Position numbers and translations under genes: made by a program. The notes below the pieces were generated by a model, which saw nothing but the letters and a program-made list of their open reading frames with translations, was not told the DNA's origin and did no database searches. A DNA stretch of 64,000 nucleotides, from assembly GCA_026770025.1 (NCBI GenBank), contig JAMXDE010000076.1, forward strand, positions 62,001 through 126,000. The letters run 5' to 3'. Of this stretch, positions 31,927 to 43,409 are shown in pieces. Source of the stretch: Craspedostauros australis (taxonomy: Eukaryota > Bacillariophyta > Bacillariophyceae > Mastogloiales > Achnanthaceae). How positions within the stretch are numbered: the stretch's first letter is position 1; each line of letters begins with the position of its first letter.

Positions 31927-33282
31927 GCGTGCATCGAGCAGTGTCGAGTGCGTAGATGGTGGAAACTCGATCTTATCCATTTCTCGTTAGGGATATTAGT
32001 CCTCCGTGATACAATACCATGGGGCGCGATCATACGACCTAGACAACTCATCACAATGCTCGGCTTCACGATAGTCAATGCACTACTTACAACATCATGT
32101 CCAACATGATGCCATGACCTTCTCACAGTGATTGTAAGCGTCGAGTGAAGTAGAATGGAGTGGAGTGAAATGAGACGCTCTACATACTCCGGCGGCAACA
32201 TCAACCGATGCTCGTATCAGCATAGAGTATAGTACCATACTCTGCGGACTCCTCGCTCGGCACCAACACTCTCCTCGTTCGATTGCGTGCGTTGCGAGAG
32301 TGCCCCCTTCCGGCGACAACAACAACGACAACAACGACAATCTTACTCAGTCACTCACCAATTGACGTGACTAAACGAAATTGACACGACCAGGGATGCT
32401 GATCTCAAGCCCGAATCGACTCCATCGACCATTACCATTCCCGAGAATGGGACACGAATGAGTATTGCAATTGCGACCATGGCGCTATCGCGCAACAGAC
32501 GCACTGAAAACTGGGATCGGTCCCAGGGTGATTTCCATGTCCTATTCCGGTCTCCTCATTGGACAACGGAGTACCGCTGAGAAATCACAGAGAGGCATCT
32601 GTACCTCAACAGGAGAAGTGTCTACCGATTGCGACATCTCAACCAGCACAATTGGAAGTTGAATTGCAATCAAATATCAACACTGTTGACACTCGTGTCT
32701 GACTTTGTATCAGCGACTGTCTCTGGTTCGTCGCTCCTTGGGCGTGTTTGGATGGTGGAATCACGGGGACTTTGTTCCTCGCGGACGATAATATACTTAA
32801 CCGAAACGGTTCGACAAACCCGGATCGCCCTCCATGTCTGACACGCGCAGCAAAAGCCTGTGCGCAACAAACAAACAACACAAACCGTGTTGGTGAGCTT
32901 GTCACGCTGATGAAACGAGACGGCGTGCTCCGCCTTTGTGGGTTCCGGCAAGTCCAATCCCCAGCGCCCAACGCCGGACGTCGCCGACGCTGACAACTGC
33001 GTGTTGAAGCGATCTGGCGAACAGGGTTGGACGGTGTCAACGAAGAAAAAAGAACGAGAGGAAAAGGAGAGTAGCGGATGCTTGGGAGGTGCTGTGGGCA
33101 AGCAGACGCGAATTTTGAGCCACACAAAGAAAAACACTCTCAGCCAGCTTTGTGCCCCGTTTCATCTCACAAATCGAACACCACACCAAACGCAAACAGC
33201 AACCAACACAAGCTAATCTCACACTCACAGCCACACTCGCACACACAACACAACACATCACAAACAAACAAACAACTCCAAC
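31927..33282. other. Intergenic, no gene
   Basis: A TA-rich inverted string (GAGTATAGTACCATACTC, 32224-32241) is about 300 bp after the upstream stop. No frame has domain support. The last ~110 bp are strongly C/A-rich (CACACAACACAACACATCAC and AAACAAAC runs) and are the probable leader of paralogue 4. Confidence 0.4.
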
Positions 33283-33990
33283 ATGGCCCCAAGACAACCA
33301 CAGCACAGACAGCAGATGCAAGTCATCAACGTCGAACCCAAGCGAGCCATGAGCCACATGAAGGTCCCGCCAGCTCCACCGGCCGCAGCCTCGCCCGATC
33401 CTACGGAGACATCGGAGCACTCCACCATCTCGGTGGGCCGCAAGGCATGCCACCACTACGCGACGAACACCAACGTGAGGGACGCGTGCCGCCAGATGGT
33501 GCCAGCCGACGATTGCAGCATGAAGCAGGCCAGGAAGCAGGTCGCGTTCTGCACCAGCGTCAGAGCCCGCCTGGTGCCAGGCCTCGACGATTACTCCGAC
33601 GAGATGACGCAGCAGCTGTGGTACAACAAGCACGATCTGCGCCAGATGAAGGAAAGCGACACGCAGCTCCTCAAAGACATCGCAGCATCGCGGCAGCAGC
33701 AGGACCAGCCCTGCGACGGAAGCTGCAGCGTGGACTCCACGCTGATGGCAACCAGCACCATCCGCGGATTGGAAAGCCGTGTTTCCAGAGTCGCCGAGAA
33801 GAAGCAGAAGAGCCGCCAGGCTGCGCTGCGCGTGGTGATGAGCGAGCAGGAGCTGCAGCAGGGCCTGCTGGGAGACGAGAACGATGCCGCAAGAATCGCT
33901 CGCTCGTACCAGCAAGCCACTCGGCATTGTCAGGCAGCAGCGTACAGAGTCGCTCGCATCGACGCGAGAGAAGCCATGAAGGGATGGTAG
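33283..33990 (+). CDS. WY/RGLE-family protein (paralogue 4)
   Basis: 235 aa from the ATG at 33283 (CAACATGG after a long C/A-rich leader). An N-terminal linker includes TSEHSTISVG, shared with paralogue 3. The domain follows: KQVAFCTSVRARLVPGLDDYSDEM, QLWYNKHDLRQMKE, then a Gln/Cys/Ser insert, STIRGLESR, KKQKSRQAALRVVMSEQ, and a final helix CQAAAYRVARIDAREAM. It is on the opposite strand to the other three. The shared linker string suggests that paralogues 3 and 4 are the closest pair. Function unknown. Confidence 0.83.
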   Translation: MAPRQPQHRQQMQVINVEPKRAMSHMKVPPAPPAAASPDPTETSEHSTISVGRKACHHYATNTNVRDACRQMVPADDCSMKQARKQVAFCTSVRARLVPGLDDYSDEMTQQLWYNKHDLRQMKESDTQLLKDIAASRQQQDQPCDGSCSVDSTLMATSTIRGLESRVSRVAEKKQKSRQAALRVVMSEQELQQGLLGDENDAARIARSYQQATRHCQAAAYRVARIDAREAMKGW

Positions 33991-36705
33991 AGCACGAGTG
34001 CAGCAGAGTCGACAAGGGCGAAGACGGCCGTGGGGGAACACGTCGTATGCGATCGCGATGATCTACGAGTAATATAGTACACTGCATTATCACACGAATT
34101 AGGCCTTGATTCACAACGAGATCCGAGCAGACCTTGGAGTACACGCTTCCGCAGCAACAACATCACCACATGGCTGTGCATCTTTCGACGTCAAGCGCCT
34201 TGGCTGAGGCCCGGAATGCACGATACAACATGCAACCAGTGCATGAGCATTGTAGGAGCAGGTACTAGCATATTCGCGCAACACTGTTGGGGAAGCACAT
34301 GACGGATCGGTGCCATCCCAACAGGCAAGACGCACACACCAAAGCGAAGGGCTTCAAAGAGGTACGACCATGGCACTTCACGCTTCGATTGTGCAAGTAG
34401 GAGTGCAACTACGACTACGAGTGCGGACGATCGGAGACTGAATCTGAAGCAGCAAGTATCTTCAGGGCCAAGCAAGTCATCATCATCATCACGAGACCCT
34501 TCGCTCCAGTCCCAGCTGCGCAGCTGTTGCTCTGGTCTAATTCTGACTCGTAGGTGCTGATCGCGCCAACAAAGTATAGCAGGAGGCACGAGTACGATTC
34601 AAGACGGCCCCGGATGTCGGCGACGTGCATCGCACCCATGCAAGTGCAAAATGCAAAACGTGAGCAGACGCAGCGATGCGAAAGAGAAGGAGAGAATCAG
34701 CACCACCCAACGCGCCAAGGAAGACCACCACCAACGCAGCCGGAAATTCACAAACACGGGATTGTTGATCCATTGCCATCCATGTCCAATGATGTGAAGC
34801 GATGCGCTCAGCGGGCAACGATGCGTTGCCGTCACGCATGGTGTTTCCATTTCTGCGACTGTGGGGTCAGTCCTTGGGGGCTTGCAAACGTTGTGCTTGT
34901 ACCTTTTGGAAATGGTGAGATGTTCGCCTCCATCGAAACCAAAGTATCATGACAATGGGAATTTTGCGCCCAGCTACCAAGAAATCACGAACAAAACGGA
35001 ATATCGGGGATCAAACTGCTTGCATACACGCACAAATGCGCCAAGAACGATGCCCCCTCTCTGTCTCTCTTGTTTGTCAACAATGAACAATGGAACTCTG
35101 GGGCGGAACGGCGGACGACGCAGTCGATCACGCCAAGCAACGGGCTCTCTGCCCAAAGAGCTCGTCGGGCAATCAAATGCCAACCGGCGAACCCCTAACC
35201 GAAGAAGCAAGTGATTCAAACCTTCGGTTGACAAAAGTAGCGAACTTCCGCTTCTGACAATTGCACATACGTACGATGTCTGGGTGGCCTCCTCTCCTCT
35301 ATCTGGGTTTTATCAGGGCGTGTTGATCCAATCACTGATGTGAACGATATCCATGACGTTTCTTGCGATGATAAAACGAGAGCACATCCCGCTCGTGAGA
35401 CGAACCAACGGAGGAACACCAAGTTTCATAGTACATAGCAACCAACCAACCAACCAACCAACCAAGCAAGACAACAAGTGCATCCGAGTGAGGTTGCCAG
35501 GGGTAACGCTGCTCGCCCAACGGCTCCTGGTCCGTTTCACTTCGCGGTTCCGTGGCTCATGATCGTATGGATAATACGTCCGATCATGGCACGTGCCTGC
35601 AGAGTACAAGCACGATCTATTATATGATACCATTCAGCCGCAATTTTGGGAGCATGGTGGCTCTGAGGCAGCGCACCAAAAGCAAAGGAGATGCTTCAAC
35701 TTTCTACGTATTCTATGAGATATCGACAACAGAGTGGATGGTGACCCAGACATCACGTTCTGCCGTTCTCCGCCGGCACTTTGGCGCTCAGCGTCAGATG
35801 ATCCCCATCTCGCTCCATCAATTTCTGCTGCCATCAACGAATGGTCGCGTGGAGGAGGTGGTCGTGGAGTTGAGAGCGTGCCGAAGATCAAGCTTCCACG
35901 TTGTTGCGGTCACGTTCTGCTCTTACGCCGACGCGTGCAGTTGCTGGTACTTTGTTGACCCTGTGCTGGCGCTATTGCTCCCATTGTTGTCGTTAACTGC
36001 GTGTCACAACGATCGACGATGCGACATGAATCGGCGGCTGAACCTGGAAGAATCGAAAAAGGGAGGAAGCACGTTTCATGTGGGGTCTGCGGTGAACACG
36101 TTGAATCATGATTGATAGTGAGCAAGAATACATACCATCGTGATTGTACCAGAGAAGTCGTTGAGTACCATTCAACAAGCAAAACACAAGCGCAACGACG
36201 AACCGAAGTTCACGATTCAACACCGGAAGTTTGGCCATTTGTGAAGAAGAAAACAGCAGAATTGCCCCAACTCGGAGACAACAATCACGAATGTGTTTAA
36301 CCACAAAGCACGCGGAGGAGGTGGAACGAGAGAGAGGTTCGCAGCATTTGTCCACAAAGACATCATAAAAGTCGAAAACCGTTCGCATTATCGAAACACG
36401 ACAAGCTGTGAAGGTTGTGGTGACCGCAGTGGATGCAGTGGATGCAGTGGTGGCGCCAAACAGAAAGACGATGTTCCACAAGATGGGAGGAAGGAAGTGT
36501 GGGAAAGTTCAGAGAGTCCAGAGGATGACAAGATCCATGCTATTCTACTATACACAATCCACATCTGAGCAGCCGCAAAAGCTAAGCTAAGCAAAGGAAA
36601 GGAAAGCGATCAATCTAGCGATAGACCAAGGGTGTGATTCCAAGAATTCCAAGAGGAGAGATTCAAGGAAGAGCGAACCAATCAATCTCTGGAAGTGCTC
36701 CAACA
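33991..36705. other. Gene-poor 2.7-kb region
   Basis: No frame longer than 190 codons and none with a domain. It contains TAATATAGTACAC near 34070 (possible 3' end of paralogue 4) and an ACCA tetranucleotide run (35440-35468). A GTGGATGCA-type repeat (36428-36452) is also present. The final ~70 bp lead into the K+ channel start. Confidence 0.35.
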
Positions 36706-39627
36706 ATGGACAACCAGGTGGATGAGAGCGGCAGCGACGGCGGTGACGATGTGATGCCTGGGACGAACGTTGGCGTCCACGGCAGCCTGTCGGAGGAGGT
36801 TTCGAACGGAGCACCTGGCTCACAATCTCCTAATGCTGCTCTTCGTGATGTCCATGCCAATGGCAACAGGGTCGCAGCTGAACCAGCCGCTGAGCCAGCC
36901 CCTGAACCAGCAACCCAAGAGGTGCCCAGACGAGTACAGCCACAGCTCAGGCCACAGCCCAGGCCACAGCCCAGGACACAGCTCCAACCACGGCCAACGA
37001 AAGACACCAACGGGGCAGATACCTGGACGCGATCAGCGACGAGCTCGTCGGAGGCCATGAGGACTTTGAGGGGACTGGACGGCCAGGACAGGGACGGCAG
37101 GAGCCTTCGGAACCAAAGCCACAGGACGGGAAGCGTCATCGTCTCTGGCCTCACTTCGGCGTCGGAACGCAAGCGCATGCACAGCGAGCTCAAGCGCCAG
37201 GCTGCTGCGGCGCATGCCAACGACCCCCCAGAGCCAAACCAGCGCAACGCCTGCCTAGAACTATGGGACAAGCTCGTCATCCTGCCGTGGAATCCGTGGT
37301 ACAAGGCATGGCGGACGGTCACCGTCGTCGCCGCCATCTTCACCGTCTTCTTCGAGACCTACCTCATCGCCTTCCCACCCGCGGGCTTCCGACCCTTCTC
37401 GGAGGGCACGGCCATCGTCGAATACCTCCTCATCTCCATCTTCGTCATGGACATACTCATTCGCTTCCACGTGGCCTACTTCGACGAGCATGACGACATG
37501 ATCGTCGACCGTCGCAAGATCGCCATCAACTACAGGCACAACATGCTCTTCGTCGACATCATCAGCATCCTGCCCTTCTACGTCACGCTCCTCTCCATCA
37601 CCGGCGAGATACACAAGAAGGGGGAAGCCCGCGATTCAGATATGGCCCACTGGCTCTCCCTCGTGCGCCTCATCCGTCTCATCCGCTTCTACCGCGTCAG
37701 AGAGATATTCCACAGCCTCAAGTACAACACGCGCATCTCCCTCATCTGGCTCACCCTCATCCGCAACTTCTTCGTCGCTCTCATGTGGTCCCACTCGGCG
37801 GCCTGCACCATGTACTACATCGCGCGCAGGTACGACTTCGACCCAGACCAGACCTGGATCGGACCATCCCTCATGGACGAGGACGACGTCTCAGACTTCG
37901 AGCGCTACATGACCGCCCTCTACTGGTCCATCGTCACCTTCACCACGGTGGGATACGGCGACTACTCGCCCGTCAACGTCATCGAGCAGATATGGGGCAT
38001 GATCTACATGCTCCTCAACATCATCGTCAACTCATGGATCATCGGTTCCATCACCCTCCTCATCGTCAAGAATGATGAAAAGACGGGAAACTTCCGCGAG
38101 AGCCTATTCGAGCTCAACCGCTACGCCAACCTTCACGACTTGCAACCCGCCTTTCACAAGCGCCTCAAGACGCAGCTCTACCTAGAGTTCAAGAACCAGG
38201 AGCTGTCGGATGAGAACGTCCTCTCAAACTTCCCCGACGAGGTCCGACGCAAGGTGCTGCGTCGCCTCTACGTGCCCTACCTCACCTGCACCCAGCTCAT
38301 GGACGGCATGCGCAGGCAGTTCATGGACGAATTCCTCTCGGCATGCCGCGTGGAAATATTCAGCCCCGGCGAGGAGCTCCTCATGCGCGGCAAGACGGCC
38401 TCCGATCTATACCTCCTCGTCGATGGCATCGTCCGGGTCATGCCGTGGATCTCCAACACGCGCACCGCCAGCGAGAGCGATGGCATCGGCGGCGCCAACA
38501 CCTACCACGGCACCAGCAGCATCGCGGACACCGTGGAGTACGGTGGCGTGCCGGGACACGGTGCCACCAACGCCGACGAAGAGATCTACGACGGAAACTT
38601 CATCAACGAGATCGGCTTCTTCACGGCGACGCCGGAGGTCGACACCGTTCGCACCAAGACGGTCTGCAAGACCCTCAGCATCTCACGCACGGCATACAAG
38701 ATGCTGGCGCAGGATCATCCCAGCAGCGCCGGCAAGATACTGGAGAACCTGCTGCGCAAGGTGGAGGACCTCATCACTGCCCTGCAGGACAAGGAGGACG
38801 CCTCCGAGGCATCGTCCGATCCGACCGCCGCCAAGAGGCTGCACTTCGTCCGAGCCGGGTCCGTCTTCGATCAGAACCTCATGAAGATGGTCGATGATCA
38901 CGATGACCGACGCCAGACGGTGGCGACGGCGCATGCTCGAGCCGCCTTGACCGGCGTGCAGAATCTCGTGCGAATGCACAAGAACAAGCAGAAGGACGAC
39001 CACACGACCCGGTTCCTCTTCGCGGCATCGCGATCCGACACCGACACGATCACGCTCATGTGCAACCAAGGATTCGACCCCAACAGCGCCGACTACGATT
39101 TCCGCACGGCCCTCATGGTGGCATCCATGAAGGGCAACCAGGAGGCCGTGGAGAAGCTGCTCGAATTCCATGCCAACCCAAACCTCACCGACATGCACGG
39201 CACATCCGCGTTGTACGAAGCCACGCGCAACGGCCATGACAAGATCATGCGGATACTGCTCAATGCCGGTGGCAAGCTGTGCATGAGCGACGCCAAGTCC
39301 GCATCGATCCTGTGCGCCGCTGTCTTCAACGGTGATATCGTGCGGCTGCGAAGCCTTCTCACGGCGAGGATGAATGTGAACGCTTCCGACTACGATAAGC
39401 GCGCTGCTGTGCACGTGGCTGCAGCGGAAGGCAACCTCACGGCCTTGAAGGTGCTGGTGGAGTTCGATGCCGATCTTGAAGTGGTGGATCGCTGGGGCAA
39501 CAACGTCATGGACGAAGCAAAGTCGGCTGGTGCTGCTCATGTGATCAAGTATCTGCAGGAGATGGAGGGGCGAGATGGCGCACCTGCGGACGAAAGCAAC
39601 GAAGAGACCGACGCACAACATCAGTAG
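36706..39627 (+). CDS. Voltage-gated K+ channel with cNMP-binding-type domain and ankyrin repeats
   Basis: 973 aa from the ATG at 36706; the frame is open 24 codons earlier but only from a GTG. The N-terminus is Gln/Pro-rich. Six membrane segments span about 198-455. S4 has Arg every third residue (VRLIRLIRFYRVR), and the pore has TVGYGD at 414-419, the K+ filter. A C-linker and a cyclic-nucleotide-binding-type fold follow (about 552-665). In it, the phosphate cassette reads NEIGFFTATPEVDTVRTKT, like plant AKT/KAT channels, with Asn where Gly is usual and a ~50-residue insert inside the fold. Ankyrin repeats occupy about 766-962. The order (6TM, C-linker, cNBD, ankyrin) is that of plant AKT1-type K+ channels. 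The likely role is K+ flux at a membrane; the cNMP response is uncertain. Codons are GC-rich and there is no intron. Confidence 0.95.
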   Translation: MDNQVDESGSDGGDDVMPGTNVGVHGSLSEEVSNGAPGSQSPNAALRDVHANGNRVAAEPAAEPAPEPATQEVPRRVQPQLRPQPRPQPRTQLQPRPTKDTNGADTWTRSATSSSEAMRTLRGLDGQDRDGRSLRNQSHRTGSVIVSGLTSASERKRMHSELKRQAAAAHANDPPEPNQRNACLELWDKLVILPWNPWYKAWRTVTVVAAIFTVFFETYLIAFPPAGFRPFSEGTAIVEYLLISIFVMDILIRFHVAYFDEHDDMIVDRRKIAINYRHNMLFVDIISILPFYVTLLSITGEIHKKGEARDSDMAHWLSLVRLIRLIRFYRVREIFHSLKYNTRISLIWLTLIRNFFVALMWSHSAACTMYYIARRYDFDPDQTWIGPSLMDEDDVSDFERYMTALYWSIVTFTTVGYGDYSPVNVIEQIWGMIYMLLNIIVNSWIIGSITLLIVKNDEKTGNFRESLFELNRYANLHDLQPAFHKRLKTQLYLEFKNQELSDENVLSNFPDEVRRKVLRRLYVPYLTCTQLMDGMRRQFMDEFLSACRVEIFSPGEELLMRGKTASDLYLLVDGIVRVMPWISNTRTASESDGIGGANTYHGTSSIADTVEYGGVPGHGATNADEEIYDGNFINEIGFFTATPEVDTVRTKTVCKTLSISRTAYKMLAQDHPSSAGKILENLLRKVEDLITALQDKEDASEASSDPTAAKRLHFVRAGSVFDQNLMKMVDDHDDRRQTVATAHARAALTGVQNLVRMHKNKQKDDHTTRFLFAASRSDTDTITLMCNQGFDPNSADYDFRTALMVASMKGNQEAVEKLLEFHANPNLTDMHGTSALYEATRNGHDKIMRILLNAGGKLCMSDAKSASILCAAVFNGDIVRLRSLLTARMNVNASDYDKRAAVHVAAAEGNLTALKVLVEFDADLEVVDRWGNNVMDEAKSAGAAHVIKYLQEMEGRDGAPADESNEETDAQHQ

Positions 39628-40077
39628 TTGGGGTGGAAATTGGATTGGTGTACCTCTGACGTTTCTCTCGTGCTGGTGATGACGCCGGTGGCGAAAGCAA
39701 CTTTATGTTTGGATGTTTGCGCAGCCAAGCCACGGATGCGTACAAGCAAGGTGGAGATAGAGATCTGGATGCAGACGCAGGCATGCAGCGGTCGGGCCGA
39801 TATGTTCGACCGTGTCTTGTCTCTCCGTCTCTTTGCTGATCCTTTCCATACATGCAGCATACAGCATGCGGCACCATACAACGAATCCTCCACGTCGCCA
39901 CACAGGTACATACTTGTGGAGTATAGTAGAGTAGAATTAGTATTATACAATGTACACACCATGTATCACTCGTACCGATCCATGGCATTGCGTAGTGTAA
40001 AACTACATACCGTGGAGTAGCGCTATTTGTATTGCGATTTTCATCAAGATCGTACGTCAGCATGCACAGGCTATCAT
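39628..40077. other. Convergent 3' ends, no gene
   Basis: The space between the K+ channel and formate-THF ligase ends. GAGTATAGTAGAGTAG and TTAGTATTATAC (39916-39951) form a TA-rich cluster about 300 bp from the channel stop. No coding support. Confidence 0.35.
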
Positions 40078-42550
40078 CTAAAAGAGTCCGATGACATCAC
40101 CAGTTTCCGTGTCAATGTCGACATCGTAGAAGCCCGGTCGGGTCGGGAGGCCAGGGATGGTCATGATGTCTCCGCAGATGGGGTAGAGGAAGCCAGCGCC
40201 GGCGCAGCTGCGGATCTCGCGGACCGTGATGCGGAATCCCTTTGGAACTCCCTTGGCGGCCGGATCGCAGCTGAAGCTGTACTGCGTCTTGGCGATGCAG
40301 ATGGGCAGCTTGTTGAATCCCGCCTTTTCGTACTGCGCGATCTGCTGGTTGGCGACGTCAGAGTAATCGACGCCGTCGGCGCCGTAGATCTCGCGGCTGA
40401 TGGATTCGATCTTCTCCTTGATGCTGAGGTCGAGGCCGTAGAGGAACTTGAAGTTGGCGGAGTCGTTGGCCTGGCAGGCCTTGACGACGGCCTCACCGAG
40501 ATTGGCGGCACCCTGGCCACCCTCGGCCCAATGATTGGAGAGGACGGCATCGTAGGCACCGGCATCGAGCGCGGCCTTGCGGACCACCTCGATCTCGGCG
40601 TCGGTGTCCGTCTTGAACTTGTTGACGGCAACCACGACGTTGACGCCGAACTTCTTCGCGTTCTGAATGTGCTTGACGAGGTTGACGACGCCCTTCTGCA
40701 GGAGCTCCACGTTCTCTTCCGTGTACTCCTTCTGCAGCGGCTTGCCTGCGCTGACGGGTGGACCGCCGCCGTGCATCTTGAGCGCACGGACGGTGGCGAC
40801 GATGACGGCCGCCTTGGGCTTGAGGCCACTGTACCTGCACTTGATGTTGAAGAACTTCTCCATTCCAATATCGGCACCGAAGCCTGCCTCCGTGACGACG
40901 AATCCATCCTCGCCGACCAGCTTGAGGGCGATCTCATCCGCGACGACGCTGGAGTTTCCAGTCGCGATGTTGGCGAATGGTCCGGCATGCACAAGGACCG
41001 GCGTGCGTTCCACGGTCTGCATGAGCGTTGGCATGAGGGCGTCCTTCATGAGGACAGTCAATGCTCCGCCGCAACCCAAGTCGTCCGCTGTGACTGGCTT
41101 GCCTCCACGGGAATAGCCGACGACCATAGCACCGAGCTGTGCATGTCGATATTCCGTATCCGAGTTTGTGGTTGTGATTGTGTTTGGAGGTATGGTGTTT
41201 GCATGGTACAATGTGAGTGTGATGTTGGATGCAAGTGTGGGCATTTAAACCGTGCGGGGGCAGAGTGGAGCAGGACAATGCATGCAACCAGTAACAATAA
41301 CCACAAGAACGCCCAACACTCAACACAGTAACATTCAAACACAATAGCAATCGACACAAGCATCCAAGCCAAGCCATGCAAAACCATGCCAAGCAGGCAA
41401 GACAGAGCATATCGGACATTCTTTTGGTACGTACCTTGTCCCTGAGATCCGCAAGATTCTTGGCCAAGGCCAGAACGGCCATGACCTCGGAGGCGACGGT
41501 GATATCGAATCCCGTGGCACGAGAGTGCTGCTCGCGCTGACCTTCCTGCGTCTTGGACTTGACGGTCTCCTTCTTCCCCTGGCCCACCGTGACGCTGCGC
41601 AAATGACGATCGCAGGTATCGAGAACGCGCTGCCACGTGACGGTATCGGGATCCAGATCCAATCGCGCAAACGCGCTCTTCTGATCAGGCGTGAGGTCGT
41701 CCGGCTTGAGGGTATCGTCGATGCCGAGCTTGCGCAGACGGCGCTTCATGACGGGCGAGAAATCCTTGCCGGGCGGACAGAGACGCTTGAAGAGGGCCTC
41801 GTCGGACTGGCTGGCCTCGTGGAACATGCGCGTGTCGACGGCGGCGGCGAGGAGGTTGTTGGCGGCCGTGACGGCGTGGATATCGCCCGTGAGATGGAGG
41901 TTGAATTCTTCCATGGGGACGACCTGGGCGTACCCGCCGCCGGCCGCACCGCCCTTGATGCCGAAGGTGGGACCCTGGCTGGGTTGGCGGATGCAGGCGA
42001 CGGTCTTCTTTCCCAGGATGGCACCGAGGGCCTGCGCCAGACCGATCGTGGTGGTGGACTTGCCTTCTCCCAACGGCGTTGGGTTGATCCCCGTCACGAC
42101 GACGTAGTTGCCATCGGGCTGATCCGCACGGCGATCGCGCGCCTTGAGTGAGATCTTGGCCTTGGCAATTCCCCAAGCGATCACCTCATCATCTGCCAGA
42201 CCGACTCTGCAGAGCAAGGAATGACACGAGAATGGATACGAATGTGAATATGGTTGTGAGATTGTTGTGAGATTGTTGTGAGAAAGGCTTTCCTTTGTGC
42301 ATGAGTGGAGATGCCAGGCATGCCGACGTAGAGTAAGACAAGTCAAGTGAAGTCAAGTGAAGTCAAGACAAGGTATCATGGAGTAGAACAGACATCATGT
42401 CATAACCGATTGTCGAACTCACTGCTTGGCCACATCCGCGACGGGCAAGAGACCAACCTCCTTGACGATCTGCTGGCTGACCTCAATGTCGGATGGAACG
42501 GGCGTCTTGGCGTTCAGCTTGGCGTATCCGAGGGCGTTTGTTTCTGTCAT
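40078..42550 (-). CDS. Formate-tetrahydrofolate ligase (10-formyl-THF synthetase), three exons
   Basis: Exons on the minus strand are 42550-42423, 42206-41435 and 41136-40078. The introns are 216 and 298 bp (GTGAGT and GTACGT donors, CAG acceptors). The joined frame is 652 aa, typical of monofunctional formate-THF ligase (EC 6.3.4.3), which makes 10-formyl-THF from formate, ATP and THF. Exon 1 gives [27 protein letters not shown]. Exon 2 has the ATP P-loop [11 protein letters not shown] (86-96), [23 protein letters not shown], and [19 protein letters not shown]. Exon 3 has [55 protein letters not shown] and a C-terminal TGDVIGLF. No dehydrogenase/cyclohydrolase domain is fused and no targeting peptide is visible, so it is probably cytosolic. 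A 15-bp tandem repeat lies just upstream of the start. Confidence 0.97.
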
Positions 42551-43409
42551 TGTTGTTGTCAACTGTTATTGCGACTGTGGCTGTTGCTTTCTTTGTTGTG
42601 AATTCTATTCGCTGCGCTGATGCTATTGCTTCTGGTGCTATTGCTTCTGGTGCTATTGCTTCTGATGCTATTGCTGTTGATGCTCTTGATGTGGCTTTGC
42701 ACAAGTCTCTCAGATGCTGACGATCAACTCACTCCACAAGAGAGGTCTCCAAGCTGCCTCCCACAAACGCAACGCAACTGCCATCCTCATCTCAACCTCC
42801 TCCGTCATTGCCACTCCTTCAATCGGATTCTCATGCGTTTGCGCATTGCGTTTTCCTCTTTGATGATCCAAACCCAATGCTGACGTCACTCAGTTGACAC
42901 CAAGAGATCAGTCGAATGATTCCATCGTGGTTTGTATCCACGATCGCAGAACTCATGGTTGATTGAATCACGAAGGAGGAGCGAAAAAGATACCGACTTC
43001 ACTGGACGAGAACTCAACACGCGACACATCACAACCCGACACGACACGACAGGGGTCACAGGGACACGGAGTTGCGCAAGAGCAAAGCGCATGTAAAAAT
43101 GGGATTGGATTCCTCCTCTCCATCACGAGTGGGAAGGCAGAGAAAGGAATCCAAGGAAGGGGAGGAGAGGATCGCATCTTGAGAAGCGAACAAGGGTGCA
43201 AAGAGCAAAGAGAAAGCGCATGGGTCATAGTCGTAGCAGATCGAAGCTCGTGTACACCACACGTCAAGGAGACAGAAAGACCGAGTCTCGTCTTCCCTTC
43301 CATCACCCCATAAAAACAGCAGCAACAGGACAGACGCAAACGCAAAGCTCCCATCAACAGCACCAGCACCACCCCCTCCAACGACAACAACAACGACAGC
43401 AACATCATC
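42551..43409. promoter_or_regulatory. Divergent promoter region, formate-THF ligase / severin
   Basis: 859 bp between divergent starts. A 15-bp repeat built on TGCTATTGCTTCTGG (about 4 units, 42620-42690) lies in the ligase leader. CAACAACAACGACAGC-type C/A-rich sequence precedes the severin ATG. No other gene is seen. Confidence 0.45.
42620..42690. repeat. 15-bp tandem repeat in formate-THF ligase leader
   Basis: Four to five imperfect copies of TGCTATTGCTTCTGG, 70-140 bp upstream of the ligase start. Because 15 is a multiple of three it stays open in several frames, giving Ala/Ile/Ser or Leu-rich translations that are not genes. Confidence 0.85.

Noticed and set aside
30757-31980. 407-codon minus-strand frame
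   Set aside because: Antisense of the signal-peptide gene at 30727; GC-rich codon bias opens the opposite frame.
38683-39621. 312-codon minus-strand frame
   Set aside because: Antisense of the ankyrin part of the K+ channel.
40027-41331. 434-codon plus-strand frame
   Set aside because: Antisense of formate-tetrahydrofolate ligase exon 3, which matches its family over the full length.
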